DNA of 64,000 nt. Origin: Mangifera indica (lineage: Eukaryota > Streptophyta > Magnoliopsida > Sapindales > Anacardiaceae). Numbering within the stretch: position 1 is the first letter of the stretch; the number at the start of each line of letters is the position of its first letter. Of the stretch, positions 23,934 to 36,066 are shown one piece after another. The notes under the pieces are model-generated. The model saw only the letters and a program-made list of their open reading frames with translations. It ran no database searches and was not told where the DNA came from. The position numbers and the translations under genes are program-made. The stretch is taken from positions 16,504,930 to 16,568,929 of the forward strand of contig NC_058143.1 in assembly GCF_011075055.1 (NCBI RefSeq), in the 5' to 3' direction.

Positions 23934-26206
23934 AGTGACATTTGGCAGTTGCAACAGAAGGAGGAAGGTATCTTACTAATATTGAAATTGAGCTATAATT
24001 ATTTGTCATCTCACTTGAAGTGATGTTCTATTTATCTTTCCTTATTTCTGAAAGATTTTTTATATGACAGTGATGATGTGATTGCATATTGGATTGCACA
24101 TGAACTTCTTTCAATCTCTGATAATGAATGTGATACCCTCAGGCGAATCCCACATCGACAAAGCACGGGAGAGATGCTGGGTCTGTCTATGTATCCCACA
24201 TTGGTTAGTGGTAGGAGAATTTGATTGGTTAAATAGCTTGTGAGCTCCTTAATTGTTAAGACGTGTTTTGGGTTGCAAAGCCTAAAAGCAAACTCATGAT
24301 GGACTGTGTGTCCAAAGTGGATAATATCTTGACAGTGGGCTGGGTTATTGGACTAGGGATGTTACAAATGGTATCAGAGCAACTCCACGTGTCCTCTTGA
24401 ACGATGGTGGGACAAATCTCAACGAGGACGCTGAGTCCCGTAAGGGGGGTGTATGTGATACCCTTAGGCGAATCCCACATCGACAAAGCACGGGAGAGAT
24501 ACTGGGTCTGTCGATGTATCCCACATTGGTTAGTGGTGGGAGAATTTGATTAGTTAAATAGTCTGTGAGCTCCTTAACTGTTAAGACGCGTTTTGTGTTG
24601 TAAAGCCCAAAAACAAACTCATGATGGATTGTGTGTCCAAAGTGGACAATATCTTGACAGTGGGTCAGGTTATTGGACCAGAGATGTTACAAATGGTGTC
24701 AAAGCAGTTCCGTGTGTCCTCTTGAACGATGGTGGGACAAACCTCAACGAGGACGCTGAGTCCCATAAAGGGGGGTGTATATGATACCCTTAGGTGAATC
24801 CCACATCGACAAAGCATGGGAGAGATGCTGGGTCTGTTTATGTATCCCACATTGGTTAGTGGTGGGAGAATTTGATTGGTTAAATAGCCTGTGAGCTCCT
24901 TAACTGTTAAGACACGTTTTGGGTTGTAAAGCCCAAAAGCAAACTCATGATAGACTGTGTGTCCAAAGTGGATAATATCTTGATAGTGGGCCGAGTTATT
25001 GGACCAGGAATGTTACAATGAAACTGAAGAGTTAGAAGACATTGCAATGAGATGTATGAAAGATTTATGGTTAAGATGCTTCATAGAGGATTTTGAAGAT
25101 ACGGATCATTTATATTATTCATTTAAAATGCATGATCTTATGCACGATCTTGCAATATCAGTGGCAAAAAGTGAGTGTAGTGAGATAAAATCCAAAAGCC
25201 AAATAGTTGATGGGAGAGTGCGTCATTTTTCATTTGTTGACTTACTTTCCCAAATCTAAAACCTCTAGAAGTCCTAGTTAACAAATCAAAGACAGTTCGA
25301 TCTGTTATTGTAATGGAAAAATGTGAGCTCATTGGTGTATCAATTATCAATACATGTCTACCTAAATTCAAGCACCTCCATCTATTATCCTTAAGAAGGA
25401 TACATTTTAAAGTCTTGCCAAGCTCTATTAGTACGTTGATACATTTAAGATATCTTGACTTGAGATATAATAGATTGTTGAAGAAACTCTCCGAATCTAT
25501 TTGTCAGTTTCAGAAATTGGAAACATTTTTATTTAGAGGTTGTTCAGAGCTTGAGAAGTTGCCTCAAAAAATACAAAAAATGATCTCCCTTAGACACGTG
25601 TAAATAACCACAAAAGAGCGACATCTACGAGAAAATGGAATCCAGTGTTTGAGTTCCCTTCGATATTTGTTTTTCTCGGAATGCGAGAATCTGGCAACAT
25701 TGCCTGAGGGAATGGAACGTCTCACAGGCCTCCGAACATTGTATATTATAGACTGTCCTCTGACCTCGTTGCCATATGGTATCAAGGACCTAAAGAGATT
25801 ACAGAAGCTATGGATTTGGGACTGCCGACAACTTAATTTGAAAATGGAATTTCAAGAAGATGAAGATGAACTTCGGTTAGGAGTTCGAACATTTGTGATC
25901 CTAGATTTGCCGTCATTAGTGGATTTGCCTCAGCTTATTCTTCAAGGATCGACAAACACTTTACAATGCTTGAAGATTGAAAGATGTCCCAAATTAGTAA
26001 AACTACAGCAGTGGCTACAAAATCTCACATCACTTCAAACACTTGAGATTATTGGTTGCCCGAGTTTGTCATGTCTTCTAGAAGGGATGCAGCGCCTTAC
26101 TGCCCTCAGACAACTGAAGATTGAATGTTGTCCTGCTCTGAGTGAAAGCTGCAGACGTGATGAGTGGAAGATTGCTCATGTCCCAGAGGTTCATCTTGAT
26201 GAATAA
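23934..26206 (+). pseudogene. CNL pseudogene copy 2, 5'-truncated and split by a TRIM
   Basis: Homology to CNL copy 1 starts in the middle of NB-ARC (SDIWQLQQ-equivalent), so the coiled coil, P-loop and kinase-2 are missing. It carries the same premature stop as copy 1 just before the CF-x-YLSLF motif (24021-24023). The frame is interrupted at 24129 by a TRIM element and resumes at 25023. Further lesions are a 1-base loss near 25250 (after LLSQ) and GAA to TAA at 25601-25603. The LRR part from 25649 is open and ends in the full C-terminus (IAHVPEVHLDE), as in the chimeric locus at 12.7 kb. It is not functional. Confidence 0.85.
24129..25017 (+). mobile_element. TRIM retrotransposon, LTR-I-LTR-I-LTR
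   Basis: Three 238-bp LTRs (24129-24366, 24454-24691, 24780-25017), starting TGTGATACCC (TATGATACCC in the third) and ending GTTACA, are separated by two internal domains of 87-88 bp. Internal domain 1 holds a primer-binding site TGGTATCAGAGC (24369-24380), complementary to the 3' end of initiator tRNA-Met, and a purine-rich tract AAGGGGGGTGTA (24442-24453) just before the next LTR. The second primer-binding site has decayed to TGGTGTCAAAGC. There is a perfect 5-bp target duplication ATGAA (24124-24128 and 25018-25022). There is no coding capacity, as is typical for terminal-repeat retrotransposons in miniature. It probably arose by recombination between LTRs of two copies. Confidence 0.93.
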
Positions 26207-27390
26207 ATGTCATCTATGTCTTGATTCCTGCAAGCTTCCCGTATCCAGGTTTGCATCACATCAACGTCTTTGTTCTCTGTTCCCATCTCGGTTGTATTTC
26301 ATATCTGTTTGTTATGCGTGCTTGAATATTTTACTTTTCCTTTGTACCATGACATTTATTGTGTGCTACGTTTCATTACATCCTCTTATTCCCAACTTTT
26401 TGTTTTCTCTTTTTGTCTTTTTGTTAAATTTTCTTCTTTGTCATCCAAACAATTTAATTTGCAATTCACTGTTGTTATTAATTCAAACATGTATAAGATA
26501 TTCAATGCAAATTGCACTGCATGGATTGTGTATGTAAAAGATAAGTAGGAACCATCAAAATTCAATCAAAATCATGTATTATCCGTTGATTTAGAAAGGT
26601 TTTGAATTAAGAATTATTATATAGTGGTGACCCGAAACCTGTTAGGGATTATCTGAATTTTGGAAATGTGGAGTAGCAAGGACTGTGAAAAATGATATTG
26701 TTGAAATATATTATTGTAGAATAACATAATTGCAACACACTAATTCAGCCACACCATTTACCGTTAATCTGGCATGAATCATTGATTTTTCTGCCCTTTT
26801 ACTCTTGTAGTCCAATTGTTTGAGCACTATTATAAAATTTAAATAAAATAAAATATAGTCTTTAAAAATCATAATATTATTTTAATTAATTCAAATCAAA
26901 GTTAAATTTGTCAAAATAGAGTGTGTGTGTGTGTATGTATATAAGTTAGGCGAATATGAATTAGGTAAGGATGAATATCATATCCAGTTAGCCAGAAAAC
27001 CAGGACAAAACAAACTTAGCCTAACCCAATTTATTGAAACTTTATTAATGGTTTCACTTTTTAGTTGTGTCCACAACGGAGTGAGGCCAGAAAGTAAAAA
27101 CGCTCCTGTCTACACCCTTTGATTCTTTCAACCTTAAGTTTTTAAGAAAATATTGTCTATACCATTATGTTCACATTTTGACATTAAGTTTAAGAGAAAT
27201 TATAGAAGCTTAAAACTGAGTAATCAACATTTTGCCATCCAAGGGTTGACATTAATTTCATTTACCCATCTAAATTGTAACTCCCTTATCAGAAAAGTTT
27301 ATATAAAAATGATAAATATGTAATTTCTTGTCGAATAACTCACTATGGAGCCTTAGGCTCTCTTTCTCACTCTAAGTCATTTTCTCTCTT
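26207..27390. repeat. CNL 3' flank, copy 2
   Basis: Collinear with 12750-13990, including the GT/TA microsatellite (26915-26940). Short open frames here are shared with the other copy only in part. No gene seen. Confidence 0.55.
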
Positions 27391-29000
27391 TAAACCATTT
27401 TTTCAACCATTACTAACTGATGTCACCATTTTGTTGTACCGGATCACCGCTGGATTCACCACCATCAATTCTTTTCATCACTTTTCACCTCTAGCCATCA
27501 TGTAGCCACTATCACTGTTCATCATCCCCATCACCTTCTATTTGATTCTCTTGTGAAGTCCGATTTGTATTTGTTGATCAATGTTAATTGAGTATGAATT
27601 AAGTTTTGTTTAATTGAAATTGAAATGAGGCTGAATTGATTGGTATACTTGTGGCCGACTAGAGTTTGATTATTATGGGAGAAGCTGGCTTTTACGGGAG
27701 CGCCTTTTTTCCGACGGTGTTGTTTTATTGCCTCACTCAATTTTTCCTGCCTATTTCCAGTAGCTCAAACATTTTGCTCCTGCCACCTGCCCAACTCTTA
27801 CACCAGCCAAACTCTTAGCCATCAGCCCACCAACTGTTCACCGGTCACATGCATTCAAACTCTTACTCCAGTCAAACAATTATTCATTTGCAGACACTTG
27901 CACCAGTAAACACTTCAACCTGCTACCGGCTCAGTCTTATACTACCCATACACAAACCCCTTGTTCATAGCCATAAACAGAAGACCAATGTTATGTGTAC
28001 CCATTTTTTATACACAATTCATGTATACAGTGATATATCATAATATAATTATGTGATTTTAAAACATGTGTCATCATATGATAAAAAAACATCTAATCAC
28101 ATGATAACACCTCTCAAAATCTAACCCCAATACCTTGAAATCCTCCACTTGAAACCATAAACCCTTTATGATTGCTTCCTTCAAATCCTAATTCAAAAAG
28201 TTACGAATTAAATGTGTTGTATAAGGTTATTAATATGATTTAATTAAGCTCATCCCATGAGTGATTCTTGCAATTGATTTCTCGAGTGTAGGGAAGAGTG
28301 ATTGGAGTTAGGGTAAGAAGAGTAAATAATCATTTGAAAGAGAAAACGTAACTGAGGAATAAGTTGAAATGGTGTGGATGAATAGTTGAGAAAGAGGATT
28401 TTATAATTTTTATTTCTTTTATTATAATTAATTTTTTTAAATATGTTTTAAATAGTTGTTTTAAAATTGATCTCAATATTTCCAATACCTTTTTTTTCAT
28501 TGGAATTACAACTAACTATATGTAGTCATTGCCATAATGAGAATGAAAATAGGAAAAAAATTATTAAATGGAATTTGGCAAAGCAACCAACTGGACTGTT
28601 TGCATGACAAAATAACAACTCCATATTTTCTCTTTCCCTGTTACTACCCAATGAATATTATTTTCCCTCAATGAATCAAATATTTTAAAAAAATGTTGAA
28701 ACCCAGCTTCATAATCCTAAACGGATAGTGTTGTGGAGAAATAATCTGATACCAAATAAATAATTTCATGTATAATTAGGAAGGATCGTCGAAATTTCAT
28801 TTGACAAAACATTCTAATCCATTTTTTCTGAAGACTCGAAAGTCAATTTTTATAAAGCAAACGCGTTTTGGCGTTCAAACAAACCGGGGGTCAGTGTCAA
28901 ATCACTTCAATTTAGTGCGCTTTTATTTTACAAGGAATACTAGAAAAAGAAGTTTGTAAGCCACAGGAGTCATGCTTGACTTACAAATCCTTGAAAGAAG
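27391..29000. repeat. Duplicated flanks of the CNL locus without the gene
   Basis: 27816-27982 matches 17968-18143. 27985-28110 is a MITE-like palindrome. 28105-28930 matches 19595-20760, the region that precedes CNL copy 1. After 28930 the match ends with no CNL gene. Confidence 0.5.
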
Positions 29001-29039
29001 CATAAAGCACTAACATATATGCATTTCTTCTCTTCATCA

Positions 29040-29380
29040 TTATTATTATCTTCTTATATATAATATATATTTTATGATATAAATAAAAAATAATATATAT
29101 TATAAAATATATTAAATTAATTAATATGATATAATATATATTATATTATATAATATATATTATTATTTAAAAAAATAATATAATAGATATATATATATAT
29201 ATAAATTTTAAATTTTAAAAATTATTTATAATATTTTTTAAAATAATAATATATCAATACGATTATTTTATTATTTTATTAATAATTTATTATTTTATTT
29301 TAAAAAAATTATATTATATAATATAATATTTAATATATAATATAAAAAATTAAATTTTTAATATATAATATAATACGCCA
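29040..29380. repeat. AT-only low-complexity tract
   Basis: About 340 bases made almost only of A and T, with 'taatatat' palindromes. No gene. Confidence 0.6.
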
Positions 29381-30134
29381 TTCCACTATTATGTTTCAAC
29401 CTCTTCAATTCATTTCTTAGAGGATCCTTGCATCCTTCTTCAATTATTGAAACATGGAATTTTCTTAAGTGTATATATGGGCTCCACTTACAGCACATGG
29501 CTTTGCTTTAAAAAGGAGTGGAGCTCAAGGGGTCGTACCACAACACGCTATTCACGCACTGTACACTACCGCTTTTAGTAGAAAATAGAGCTTCTTTTGA
29601 GCTGGATGCTGGACTGAGGACAGACTGAAAGCTCTGTGGGTACAAGATTCCTTGCATTATTCCAATATCTTGATCCCACAGTTATTCTCTTGTATCAAAA
29701 CTAGAACTTTACTAACTATTTAATAAAAAGAAATTTAAAGAAATAAAAAGAAATTTAAAGGAATATAAATATGCAAATTCACAAGTAGATTTCGAGAGAA
29801 TTTTAATCTAAAGTTTTTACGAAGTAGGAGGGGCCCTTGTTAGTAGAAAACTATACTGATGGTAGCTTGTCTTTAAATTGTATGTCGCATTATTTCATGT
29901 TTTAAGTAAGAAGATCTTTTAACATAAATTCAATCTAAAATGAAATATTATTCCAAACATTTAATTCGAACACAGTCCGAATTATCAACCTATTTCATTC
30001 TCTGTCATATTTTTGAGGCTCAATTTGAGTCATATAGAATAAAATTGGCTCAATTAAAAATTATAATATAATTAAATAATTAAATATAATATAATTAAAA
30101 ATATAATAATATAATATAATAATAATATATTATA
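29381..30134. other. Intergenic, with small inverted modules at 29945-30015
   Basis: No coding region recognised. The modules at 29945-30015 resemble the junction sequence at 12017-12077, with two parts individually inverted (see findings). Confidence 0.35.
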
Positions 30135-30870
30135 ATATAATTAAATAATTAATAATTAAAAATAAAATAATATTCAATTATATAGTGACATATCATTATT
30201 TATATATAAAATTATATATATTGTTTATGAATAATTTAAATTTTATACTAAAAATTATTAGATTTATTTATTATTATGGCCAAAAGACTTATTCTCACCC
30301 AAAGTTTAATGTATTTCAAAACTTCTATATATAAGATTTTAAAAACTCAAATATATATCATTTTGTTAAAATTTTCAAATAAAGTTAAGATGAAATTATT
30401 ATTTTACAAAAAATTAAAAAACTACAATTTATCTCATTTACCTTTTTAATTTAAAAAATTAACAATTTTTCTTATCTAAAGATTTGAAAAGTTATCATTT
30501 TCTGATTTTTTTTCTTTTCTCTGACAGTTTACTTCTTATATTACTTATCATATCAACAGTGATAATAGAAAATTATCAAAATTTTTTATTATCTAACAAA
30601 CCAAATAAAATAATATCAATAACCAAAAACAAAAATCAAAATAATATTTTGATACTTGAAACAAACGCCCCGCATTCTTATCTTGAATTGGCACTTATTT
30701 TCAATTTGTTTATTTTTATTTTTTATAATTATTTATGTTCCCATTTCTGAATTAAAAAAATTATAATATTAATAGGCTAAGCTCATTTTGATGTGATGTA
30801 CAAATATAATTTTATTTTATTTAAACTTTGAATAAGAAAAAAAACAAACTTTAATCTTTTCAATAAAAAA
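30135..30870. repeat. Repeat shared with 52405-53120
   Basis: The two copies share a left flank and an element start 'gg(c/t)caaaagacttattctca'. They continue into the upstream region that also precedes the GSTU genes. Coding-like short frames inside are AT-rich and not credible. Confidence 0.5.
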
Positions 30871-31197
30871 AGTTGGGTATGGCTAGACGTCATTACCTCA
30901 TTTAAAACGTGAAAGTTATGCTGTCACCAACATCTTCCAAATGACGAGAAAAACAAAGGTATAAGCGTATTTAAAACCTTCTTCATCATAGAATAATTTG
31001 CAAGTTCGCACACCAAATTTTACTTCACTCAAATCATGGAAATTAAGTGCTAAAATACGACATGTAGTTTCAATAATCCGAGTTAGAATAGTCTTTCTGC
31101 CCCCTTTGAAAATTTCAACTCCAAGAAGAATATATTATAGACGTTGCACCGGCATCTATCAAACCTCTGCATACTTGAATGTTTGATCTAAATAACT

Positions 31198-31506
31198 ATG
31201 GAAGAACTGAAGTTACATGGTTTTGGGCCAAGCCCTCATAGCCACAGAGTGATATGGGCACTGAAACTGAAGGGTGTTGATTACAAATACATAGAAGAAA
31301 ATCTTTCTAACAAGAGTGAATTGCTCTTGAAATACAACCCTGTTAATAAGAAAATCCCAGTCCTTGTTCATGGTGGAAAACTAGTCGCCGAGTCCCTTGT
31401 CATTCTTGAATATATTGAAGAAACATGGCCTCAGAGTCCATTGCTGCCAACAGTCGCTTATGAGAAAGCCATAGCTCGCTTCTGGATTAAATATGGAGTA
31501 GATCAG
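31198..31506 (+). pseudogene. Tau-class glutathione S-transferase, copy 1, exon 1 only
   Basis: This is the N-terminal, glutathione-binding domain of a GSTU (cytosolic conjugation of glutathione to electrophiles). It reads [18 protein letters not shown], with the catalytic Ser at position 12 followed by Pro as usual. It continues with [19 protein letters not shown] (cis-Pro loop) and [14 protein letters not shown] (the E-S pair that contacts glutathione). It ends at a donor CAG/gtaact after 103 codons, exactly as in genes 2 and 3. No exon 2 is found. Instead, an NPF exon 4 scrap follows 100 bases later and then a hAT element. The TATA-bearing leader of gene 3 is not conserved here. The frame is intact, so it could be transcribed, but the helical substrate-binding domain is missing. 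Confidence 0.8.
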
Positions 31507-31609
31507 GTAACTTAACCCACCCATTTTTTTTATTATGATTTTTTTTTCATTCATGTTGCCAAAAAACTTGATTTAATAGTTTATTTTGACTTACAGCTAG
31601 AATTCATTT

Positions 31610-31680
31610 GTGTCCATGCAAATTGAAGCCTTTTCTCTATCACTTTGGATCACAGTCGCCTGGACAAGCACTATTTGTTT
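31610..31680 (+). pseudogene. NPF exon 4 fragment
   Basis: About 70 bases matching the C-terminal part of NPF exon 4 ('gtgtccatgcaaat', 'gaagccttttctct', 'cgcctggacaagcacta'), as at 49735-49800 and 55486-55550. It corresponds to the VHANGSLFS and LDKYY region. No other part of the gene is nearby. Confidence 0.75.
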
Positions 31681-31963
31681 ATGTATAAGGCATAGGGAAT
31701 TTGTGGCTTTAGACAACAACCAGATTGTCTACGTCCTCTAACGCCAATAATGAGATTGGGTGAAGGGAAATAATTAGATTTTTAAATTGAAAAAAAAAAT
31801 AAATTTGTAGTTTATTATTATTATTATTTTTGTTAAATGATGATTTTATTTTTAATAGTAACTATAAAAATTAACATATTGGTGGATGTTTAGATTTTTT
31901 TTAAATTAGTAGATGAGAACTTGAAAAAAGAGTAATTTTTTGGTGGGAATAAGTACTTTGGCC

Positions 31964-32286
31964 TATTTTTTAGACTTGACAGTTCGTGTCATTGAGTCGT
32001 ATTCGTGTTATGTCAATTTGGGTTTCTTGTTAAATACCTTCAACTTGAACTCAATCTGAATTAGAATTGTGTTGAAATGTTTTAACCCTAACCCAATTTT
32101 TTAATATTTAAGTTGACCTGATTTAACTCAAATTGACACGAAATTATCTATTGTTTTTACTCTCCAAGTCTTTTTACCATTTTAATTTATTCACCAAATT
32201 AGTCCAACCTACTATTAATAATATACATAATATAACTTTTATCTTGTTTATGAATTGTCTAAAAATTATATGCTAATACCTTTAAA
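31964..32286. other. Short repeat-like interval, no gene
   Basis: Contains 'cgtgtcattgagtcgtattcgtg' and, inverted further on, 'aaattgacacgaaat', suggesting a small inverted-repeat element. The ends are not defined. Confidence 0.3.
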
Positions 32287-35200
32287 TAGACCTGGACACG
32301 GTTCATGAACCATCGGTTTACGATTCGAAAATATAAGGACCCTGAACCGAAACCGTAACAGGATGGTTCGTCTACGGTTCGGAACCGTCGGTTCCGGTTC
32401 ATGGCCTCGGTTCAGAACCAACGATTTCGGTTCGAAACTGATATTGAACCGTCAATTCTAATACATGATCTTGATTTAATTTTTAAATTATTAATTACAA
32501 TAATTGAAAATTAAAAGAAAGACTTAGACTTAATTTTTCAATTAAACTTCCTACGTATCTTCTTGGGGTTTAAAAGAATCAAAACCTACATAGTTCTCTT
32601 ACATTTGCATATCTAATAGCTGACAGTACCCCCTTACCTTATCATTCACCTCCACTATCTTGAGTATTATTTTCCGTCATCATCGAATTATCCATAGTTA
32701 AATCAAGCGATTCTTCATTGAAGTCCACTTTCATTTCTTGTTGGCATAATTCGGCTCTTGTCCAATCATCCACTCATACTTGGGCTTCAATAAATTCGGG
32801 AGCCAAACTTGATCGTCTCTCATCCAATATATTACCCCCTTGACTAAAAGCTTGTTCTACTACGACAGTTGATACTGGTGCTGCTAGAACTTGTTTAGCA
32901 ATAGCTGCTAATATTGAAAAAGTTGATGCGTGTCGACTCCACCATTCTAAAACTGGAAAGTCTTTACCTATGTTGTTGTCACCAAACTCAAAATAGTAGT
33001 TAAATAAATATCAAGCTCCAAGGTAAAACCTAATGTTCCTTTTGGTCTTTTGCCCCTTTGCATCATAATACGATCACCATAACTCATATTTTGGGTTGAT
33101 GATGGGGCAATAGGTGGTAGAGAGGAAGAAGAACCACCATAAATTAATGAATATTCAACATAAATTTCTTTAATTAAATTCATAATATTAGTTATAGTTA
33201 ATGGAATATTAACTTCATCTAATTGCAAACATTCATAATATAATGTCAAATAATCTGTGACACCATCTAATTTAAATCTAGGATCAAAAAAATATGCAAC
33301 AAGAAAAAGTTCTGGAATTATTTTATAGTAACTTAACCATTTTGTTTTCATTAAAGAAACAACTTCTTGTATAATAATATCTTGTTCGGCTTCTTGTAAA
33401 GCCCCAATAATATTAACAGCTTCATTTAAAAACAAATGACAAGTGGGATAACAAACCCCACTTAAAGTATATGTTGCATTATTAAAATTTCTTAATACAT
33501 TTAAAACTTTTTTACAAATATCCCAATGTAGGGGATATAATATAACTTGTGACATATTTTGTGAAATAAATGAGCATAATAAACCCCTATAATCAAATGA
33601 CTCGTTGAGTAATTCATACGTTGAATTTCAATGAGTCGGCACGTCTTTAGGAAATCTTTTTGGTCTTTTATTATGTTGTTTACAAAATTTACCCCATTCT
33701 TTCATCGTTTGGGGATGTGTCCATAAAAATGAAATTGCTATTTTTATTGAACTAATAAAATTATTATGATAATGTAAACTATCTTGTACACATAAATTTA
33801 ATACATGATATGCACATCTAATATGAAAAAATCTACCACCTAAATTATGTTTACAAATATCAATTAAATCATTTATTGAGACAGTATTTGAACGTGCATT
33901 ATCAAATGAAATTGAAAAAATTTTATAACGTAATTTATATTCTTCTAATATTCCTTTAATTATTCTATAAATATTATCAGTTGTATGTCATTCATCAAAC
34001 ACCCTAAATGATAAATTTTTTTTTTATAATAGAAAATTGTCAGCTATCCAATGACAAGTTATACCCATATAAGAGTGAACTTGCCAATGGTCACTCCAAA
34101 TATCACTACATAGAGATACACGTCCACTAAAATTTGTAAAAAATTGAATTAACTCTTTTTTTTATTTTTTATATAAACTAAATAACGTTCTTTTTAATGT
34201 ATTTTTTGGAATAGTTTTATGTGCAGGATTTAATGCAGTTTTACAATAATTATTAAAACCTAAATTTTCACCAAAACTAAATGTTAAATGATCTATTGCT
34301 ACCATTTTTGTAAATTCTTATTTACTTTTATTATCACTATACATAAATAAAGATTTGTGTGTAGAATCATACCCGATTATTTATGTTTGGCCTCGGTTTT
34401 GCCCCATTTTTTTCAGATGCTTTAACTCCAAGTGCCTTTTGAATGTCCCGTATCCACCTCCTTGTTTGAATTTGTAAATTTGCCTACAATAATTGCAAGC
34501 AACATCAAAATTATCATCTTCCTTTTGTATTTTCTTGAAATGAATTTTGAAAATATCAGATGTAGAAATTTTTTGAGATTGTTGTTCCATCTCCATCTGT
34601 TGTTGATGTTATTGTTGTTGTTCCACCTCTTCATATTGGTTTTTACTTTCTTGTGAATGAAAATCATCTATAAGTTGATTTTCATTCACATTTGATATAT
34701 GTGAATATTGACCAAATCTCTTATTACCAGAAGAATTTCCACTACTTGCCCTTTTTTGATAATGAATAAAATTAATTATATAAATAAATTATATGATTAA
34801 TTATAAAAGATAATAAATAAATAAATAAAATTAATTCTATAAATAAATTTTATAATTAACTATGAGTTGTATAATAAAAACAGAAATTGAAATTAATAAA
34901 AAATTAAGAAAGAATTTAATTAAATTTAAGAGAATTTGATTGAATTGAAAGATTGAGAGAGTATTAAGAGTTGAAAGAATAAGAATGAGAGTTTGAAGGA
35001 TTGAGTGAGAGAGTGGAGAGATTGAAATTTGAGAGAATAAAATTTGAATGGATATATATATAGGAAAAAAATTTTTTGAAAAAAATTAAAAAATAAGGGG
35101 GTGAATTGTGATTTTAAAAATTACAGGGGACAATTTTGTAATTTCTCCGAAAATTGCAGGGAACTGGTCCCCTGCAATTTCTCCTTCCTTCTGCAAGCCA

Positions 35201-35488
35201 ACGGTTCCCTGCACAGGGAACCGTTGGCTGTTTAAATAAATTTTAAAAGAATTTAAAAAAAATTCAAAATTTTTTGATTTAATACAGTAAATCACCAGTT
35301 TATATGTCGGTTCATAAATCGGATGTGAATTAGTGATTTCACGGTTTCAATTTAGATAAACCAGAACTAAACTGCTAAAATCTGATTTTGATTCTAATTC
35401 AATCCGGTTTTGGGTTTGTCAATTTTGATTTTATTCGGACTGGTTTTGGTCCAGTTCACGGGCCAAACCGGCCCATGGCCAGGTCCTA
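32287..35488 (-). mobile_element. Decayed autonomous hAT transposon
   Basis: The ends are TAGACCTGGACA at the left and, inverted, TAGGACCTGGCCA at the right, typical short hAT terminal inverted repeats. Just inside the left end (32299-32450) there are about a dozen GGTTC/GAACC motifs in both orientations, and fewer inside the right end. These are the sort of subterminal repeats that hAT transposases bind. A transposase relic lies between, on the - strand. The 8-bp flanks (32279-32286 and 35489-35496) do not match, so the expected target duplication is absent or lost. Confidence 0.75.
32650..34750 (-). pseudogene. hAT transposase relic (BED finger, catalytic core, dimerisation domain)
   Basis: Read on the - strand in order. 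First a BED-type zinc finger at 34381-34596 (CNYCRQIY, then a His pair in KRHLELKH). Then SLCSDIWSDHWQ-like near 34110, which holds the first catalytic Asp. Then SFDNARSN and FHIRCAYHVLNLCVQD near 33780-33930 (second Asp and the RC-x-x-H-x-LNL motif). Then the open part at 32968-33555 with LVAYFFDPRFKL. Finally EQAFSQGGNILDERRSSL plus EFIEAQVCVDDW near 32750-32860 (hAT C-terminal dimerisation region). Stops and frame changes separate these pieces, so no transposase is made. It resembles the RICESLEEPER-type domesticated and transposon hATs in layout. Confidence 0.8.
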
Positions 35489-36066
35489 CACAACCCTAGA
35501 AAAAAAGATGAGCTCCCTCTGCTAGCTAGCATGGCTAAGGAAGAAGCTGTGAACTCTTTTGGCTTTTTGTAGTAGAAATTGGCTACCTCTCTTTCCAGTT
35601 TCCACAATCATTATTACTGCAATTACTGAGACAAACGGGACGAGTCTTTGCTAGCGTAATGAAACGTGCGGTCAGAAAATGTGACGTAAATTAATACAAC
35701 GTTGCGCCTCACCTGTGCAATCACTTTTCTTTTCTACACCTTTTATATATATATAAAAAATATATTATTACAAAATTGAATTTCATTTTATTTTTAATTT
35801 AAAATTATATAATAGCATAATATTTATATATTTATTTTATATAATCAAAATATATACACTTATTATTATTAGATATGTCAGAGTCGTCTCCTGACACTTA
35901 CTTTCAAGAAAATATTATCAAAAGAAATTACAATTGTACTCTTGTTTTATTCACAAATAATTGGACCCCGTCTCTCTCTTGGGCAAGTTAAAATTATACG
36001 AAGTTGCTTTAAAAGAGAGAGAGAATCCTTGGCTTTGCTGAGAAGTGAATCTAAGCAATTAGCCAA
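35489..36066 (+). repeat. NPF-associated upstream block, copy D side
   Basis: Collinear with 69-915 minus the solo LTR. It contains an extra 'ttttggctttttgtagtagaaattggctacctctc' stretch that block A lacks at about 140. The duplicated segment starts exactly at the hAT terminus. Confidence 0.6.

Larger units (their letters stand above)
30278..31963. mobile_element. Possible MULE-type element carrying GSTU exon 1 and NPF scrap
   Basis: The left end GGCCAAAAGACTTATTCTCAC and the inverted right end GGCCAAAGTACTTATTCCCAC face each other, both of the type found on 9-bp-TSD elements in this window. The flanking 9-mers (tattattat and tattttttа-like) match at only 6 of 9 positions, so the insertion is not proven. 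Between the ends are GSTU upstream sequence, GSTU exon 1 (31198-31506) and a fragment of NPF exon 4 (31610-31680). That is what a gene-capturing element would look like. Chance flanking by two separate elements is the alternative. Confidence 0.4.

Noticed and set aside
24256..24850. Open frames inside the TRIM element
   Set aside because: They repeat with the LTR unit and are not conserved between units. TRIMs are non-coding.
30484..30750. 88-residue open frame before GSTU copy 1
   Set aside because: AT-driven Leu/Ile/Asn composition. The paralogous stretch at 52800-53030 does not keep the frame.
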